In this document: positions 61,341 to 64,000 of the stretch, piece by piece
Numbering within the stretch: position 1 is the stretch's first letter
Layout of the letters: every line of letters starts with the position of its first letter
Origin: Streptococcus tangpeifui
Lineage (GTDB): Bacteria > Bacillota > Bacilli > Lactobacillales > Streptococcaceae
NCBI RefSeq assembly: GCF_011038795.1
Contig: NZ_JAAKDU010000006.1
Location: forward strand, 1 to 64,000
DNA length: 64,000 bases
Direction: 5' to 3'
The notes under the pieces: generated by a model
What the model was told of the DNA's origin: nothing
The model's input: the letters and a program-made list of their open reading frames with translations, nothing else
Database searches by the model: none
Position numbers and translations under genes: made by a program

Positions 61341-61685
61341 ATGAGATTTATGTGGAATGTTATTTTGGAAATTTTATCTGTCATTGCTATCCTAGGTTTG
61401 ATATTTTACCTTATTTTGTGGGTAAGAAAAAGAATAACCACTCCGACCTATCAGGGGAAAAGTGGCAAACCAGCTAGCACTTATTTCATTAATTTTAAGG
61501 AAAATGATAAGCCAGATATTCGCCAAAATTCCAAACTGATGGATATTTTATCCATAAAATATGAAACATCGGATGGTTTTGTAGTTGCCTCAACCATCAA
61601 TGATATCAAGTTGCGGCAGTTAATCATGCGGGAATATCAGCTCAAGCTTAAAAACGTTATTGTAACCTACCGTCAGCTTGTTTAG
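61341..61685 (+). CDS. Small membrane-anchored protein in the cel operon
   Basis: A 114-residue protein with one N-terminal helix (VILEILSVIAILGLIFYLIL) and a soluble part of about 80 residues with no known motif. The start could be 61341 or the ATG at 61350. It lies between celA and a terminator, so it is cotranscribed with celA. S. mutans has a small unknown cel-operon gene (celX), but I cannot confirm they are related. Confidence 0.6.
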   Translation: MRFMWNVILEILSVIAILGLIFYLILWVRKRITTPTYQGKSGKPASTYFINFKENDKPDIRQNSKLMDILSIKYETSDGFVVASTINDIKLRQLIMREYQLKLKNVIVTYRQLV

Positions 61686-61717
61686 GCTATTATTTTAGTT
61701 GGGTTTTATCGATAAAG

Positions 61718-61751
61718 AAAAGAAGTCAATCATGGAGGTTGACTTCTTTTT
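61718..61751 (+). terminator. Terminator between the celA unit and celB
   Basis: AAAAGAAGTCAA and TTGACTTCTTTT form a perfect stem, then T. It separates the celA transcript from celB-celR. Confidence 0.85.
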
Positions 61752-61861
61752 GCGGAAATTTTAGAGAATGCTGTTTTCATAATTTCCGCATTCATAGAGA
61801 AATTTTCCGTTGAGATACGGAAAAAGTAGCCATGCACATATTGAAAACGCTGTTATATAAT
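61751..61861 (+). promoter_or_regulatory. celB promoter with nested inverted repeats and cre
   Basis: TGCGGAAATT (61751) and AATTTCCGCA (61781) are a perfect inverted repeat spaced by 20 bases. TTTTCCGT (61803) and ACGGAAAA (61817) form a second. TGAAAACGCTGTTA (61842-61855) is a cre match and abuts TATAAT at 61856-61861. The CGGAAA palindromes are good candidates for CelR binding. Confidence 0.6.
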
Positions 61862-61897
61862 AAAGGTAGAAATAAACTAATAAAGGAGTTCTATATT

Positions 61898-62215
61898 ATG
61901 GCAAAACAAGCATTGATTATCTGCGCAGGTGGTATGTCCTCTTCGATGATTGCTAAAAAAACAATGACTATGCTGCAAGAGCAGGGAGAAGATATTGAAA
62001 TGGATGCGGTAGGCGTACCAGAAGGTCAAAAACGCATTGAAGCTGATGAGTATGACCTTTATCTGGTTAGTCCGCAGACAAAAATGAACTTCAAACAGCT
62101 GGCTGATGCTGCTGCTAAAAAGAATAAACCTATCGTTCAAATTCCGCCGCAAGCCTATATTCCTATTCCGATGGGAATTGAAAAGATGGCTGCCTTGGTC
62201 AAGGAAAATATCTAA
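61898..62215 (+). CDS. celB: PTS cellobiose-specific EIIB component
   Basis: A 105-residue lactose/cellobiose-type EIIB with the phosphorylated Cys9 in ALIICAGGMSSSM. AAAGGAG precedes the ATG at 61898. It is followed by celR; EIIA and EIIC genes are expected further downstream, beyond the window. Confidence 0.93.
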   Translation: MAKQALIICAGGMSSSMIAKKTMTMLQEQGEDIEMDAVGVPEGQKRIEADEYDLYLVSPQTKMNFKQLADAAAKKNKPIVQIPPQAYIPIPMGIEKMAALVKENI

Positions 62216-62238
62216 ATCTGATGAGGGGAGAGCGTCTT

Positions 62239-64000
62239 ATGCTGAATAAACGTGAAAGACAGATTCTCCAAGTTCTTATTAAGAATAAGGATCATTACAC
62301 GACCAGCCAGGAGTTGGCCGATCAACTAGCCTGTTCAGATAGGACAGTTAGAACCTACTGCAAATCCTTAGTGGATAAATTATCACCCTATCCCAAATTA
62401 GAGTTGACCTCAAAGCAAGGACATGGTTACAAACTTATCATTTCCGATGATGATCAGTATTCTGCCTTCTTGGAAGAAAATCATCTGAATCTAGCTCAGC
62501 TCCCCTATAAGGAAATTTCTGATATTAACGATCGTTATAATTATTTGCTTAACAAGCTTCTCTTCGAGCAAAATGAGATTTATTTTGATGATTTAGCGGA
62601 TGAACTCTATGTCAGCCGTTCAACGCTGTCAAGTGACTTTAAAAAAATTCGAGAAAAGTTTATTCCCTACCATCTAGGAATTGAAAGTAAACCTAACAAG
62701 GGGGTTTATATTACCGGCAGCGAACGTGATAAGAGACGCTTTATTATGGATTACTTTATCAGTTCGGGTTTTGTCAATACCATGCATACCTATGTCGATA
62801 ATGATCTTTTCAGCCAAAAAATAAGCTTTGAAGAACTCACCATTATTGTCTTAGATGAGTGCCGAGAGGGAGAATTAAAGCTCTCCGATTATGTTATCCA
62901 AAATTTAGTTATTCATATTGCTTTGGCGATTCGGCGGATTACGGAAGGATTCAAGATTAGTAAGCTCAGCGAGGCAGTTGACATAGCCGATTGGTATGAA
63001 CGCAAGATTGCTCAGTGTATCCTTGACAGAATTAGTTCAGTGACAGGTATTGATTTTCCTAGTGAAGAAGTCGACTATATTACCTTGCATCTAGTGACTA
63101 AAAAACAAGCCACTGCTAATCACCTCGTGCAGGAGCAAGAAGATCGTCTCCGTCAGGAATTGCTGGCAGCCATTGAAACCTTAAATCCAGCAGTCAAGAA
63201 TGATTTTCAGCTGATTGAAGGTTTGTTATCCCACCTCTCAACCATGCTGATACGTTTGGAAAATGAGGTGATTTTAGATAATCCGCTGACGGATGAGATT
63301 GAGAAAAAATCTCCAGATATGTATCAACTGGCTGAAAAGACCCTGTCACTCATGCCGACCTTCAGCCAGTTTTCTGTGTCAAAAGATGAGCTGGCCTATA
63401 TCGCTCTTCATTTTATGGCAGCTAAAGAGCGCTATAAGGAACATAAAAAATATAATATCCTCGTTATCTGTGCGACTGGTTATGGCAGTGCCCAAATGCT
63501 CAAAAGCCGTATTGAAAATGAATTGGGGAATATCGTTCGTGTCGTTGATGTGATCGGCTATTATGAAATCAGCGATGAAAAGCTAAAAGATATTGATTTT
63601 ATCATTTCATCTATTGATTTATCAACCTTGATTTTTAATATCCCCGTATTTACAGTATCGGTATTTTTAGATGATGAGGAAATTAATCATATCAGGCAAG
63701 AAATAGCCAGTTTGTACACCAAAAGTCGCCTAGCCCACTATGCTAATAATGAGAGATTTTCACTAGGGCAGGTTTTTGATGAGTTTTTTACAAAAGAGAC
63801 CTTCTTTATTTTTGACAAGGGTGATAAAGATGAGGTGCTTGCCCAGCTGATCCACAGTATGGCGGATTGTGAAGGAAAACATTTTGAAAGCCGTATGCAG
63901 GAGATGATTAAGCAAAGGGAACTGATGAGTTCTGTCGTCTTCAGTGACAGCATTGCTGTTCCCCATCCGCTTAAGGCAGTGGGAACGAAACACCGAGTAG
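62239..64000 (+). CDS. celR: BglG-family PRD regulator of the cellobiose operon, 3' end cut off
   Basis: The frame starts at ATG 62239 (MLNKRERQILQVLIKNKDHY) after GGGGAGAG and stays open to the window edge (about 587 codons). Domains in order are two helix-turn-helix modules (TSQELADQLACSDRTVRTYC and DDLADELYVSRSTLSSDFKK), two PRDs, an EIIB-like segment (VICATGYGSAQ near 410) and the start of an EIIA-like domain (VPHPLK). In S. mutans CelR activates the cel genes and is controlled by PTS phosphorylation. Confidence 0.92.
   Translation, partial: MLNKRERQILQVLIKNKDHYTTSQELADQLACSDRTVRTYCKSLVDKLSPYPKLELTSKQGHGYKLIISDDDQYSAFLEENHLNLAQLPYKEISDINDRYNYLLNKLLFEQNEIYFDDLADELYVSRSTLSSDFKKIREKFIPYHLGIESKPNKGVYITGSERDKRRFIMDYFISSGFVNTMHTYVDNDLFSQKISFEELTIIVLDECREGELKLSDYVIQNLVIHIALAIRRITEGFKISKLSEAVDIADWYERKIAQCILDRISSVTGIDFPSEEVDYITLHLVTKKQATANHLVQEQEDRLRQELLAAIETLNPAVKNDFQLIEGLLSHLSTMLIRLENEVILDNPLTDEIEKKSPDMYQLAEKTLSLMPTFSQFSVSKDELAYIALHFMAAKERYKEHKKYNILVICATGYGSAQMLKSRIENELGNIVRVVDVIGYYEISDEKLKDIDFIISSIDLSTLIFNIPVFTVSVFLDDEEINHIRQEIASLYTKSRLAHYANNERFSLGQVFDEFFTKETFFIFDKGDKDEVLAQLIHSMADCEGKHFESRMQEMIKQRELMSSVVFSDSIAVPHPLKAVGTKHRV

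Overview
The window reads as chromosomal DNA of a Streptococcus, most like the mutans group and relatives. Support comes from streptococcal gene orders (ctsR-clpC, uppS-cdsA-rseP-proS, tadA followed by the SRP RNA, dut-radA, pbp2a-rpmG-secE with nusG nearby, ssbB near groESL), several sugar PTS operons with BglG-type regulators, cre sites, CtsR and CIRCE heat-shock operators, and an exact competence sigma-X box. The sorbitol and cellobiose gene sets resemble those of S. mutans. I do not assign a species.

Layout. 1-3.5 kb: end of a tRNA-Asn, then ctsR-clpC. 3.9-6.6 kb, minus strand: a TDT-family transporter, dusB and hslO. 6.8-14.2 kb, plus strand: yajC, a lipid-carrier and envelope block (uppS, cdsA, rseP), proS, an MBL hydrolase, tadA and the SRP RNA. 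14.5-15.9 kb: pgi. 16.0-21.6 kb: a sorbitol/glucitol operon (srlD, gutR, gutM, srlA, srlE, srlB) behind a CcpA site. 21.7-27.4 kb: an ascorbate-family PTS operon with its own PRD regulator, a TPR protein, a class II aldolase and a P-loop kinase; its substrate is unknown. 27.8-29.8 kb, minus strand: galU and gpsA. 30.2-37.5 kb, plus strand: dut-radA-rlmB framed by an inverted repeat, rae1, degV, a decayed membrane gene, and a small membrane protein with two CPBP proteases. 37.9-39.8 kb, minus strand: proC and a frameshifted pepA. 39.9-41.9 kb: a DUF4651-like protein, a thioredoxin-like protein, ytpR and ssbB.

42.1-46.7 kb is a visibly AT-rich accessory cassette set among housekeeping genes. 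On the minus strand it holds a five-helix membrane protein, a 172-residue protein with a Gly/Ala/Val-rich hydrophobic centre, a radical SAM enzyme with extra C-terminal cysteines, and an ABC exporter. A TetR-type regulator diverges from it. It looks like an unrecognised peptide-modification and export system and is the best candidate for new biology here.

47-64 kb: a HAD phosphatase, groESL under two heat-shock operators, a DUF975-like protein, an RluA-family enzyme, pbp2a-rpmG-secE, a convergent envelope protein separating secE from nusG, cfa, and a cellobiose operon (celA, a small membrane protein, celB, celR) that runs off the end. The leaders of the sorbitol and cellobiose operons share repeated, mutually complementary elements of roughly 115-130 bp. 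A further copy lies inverted in front of gutR. All motif, promoter and terminator calls were made by eye.
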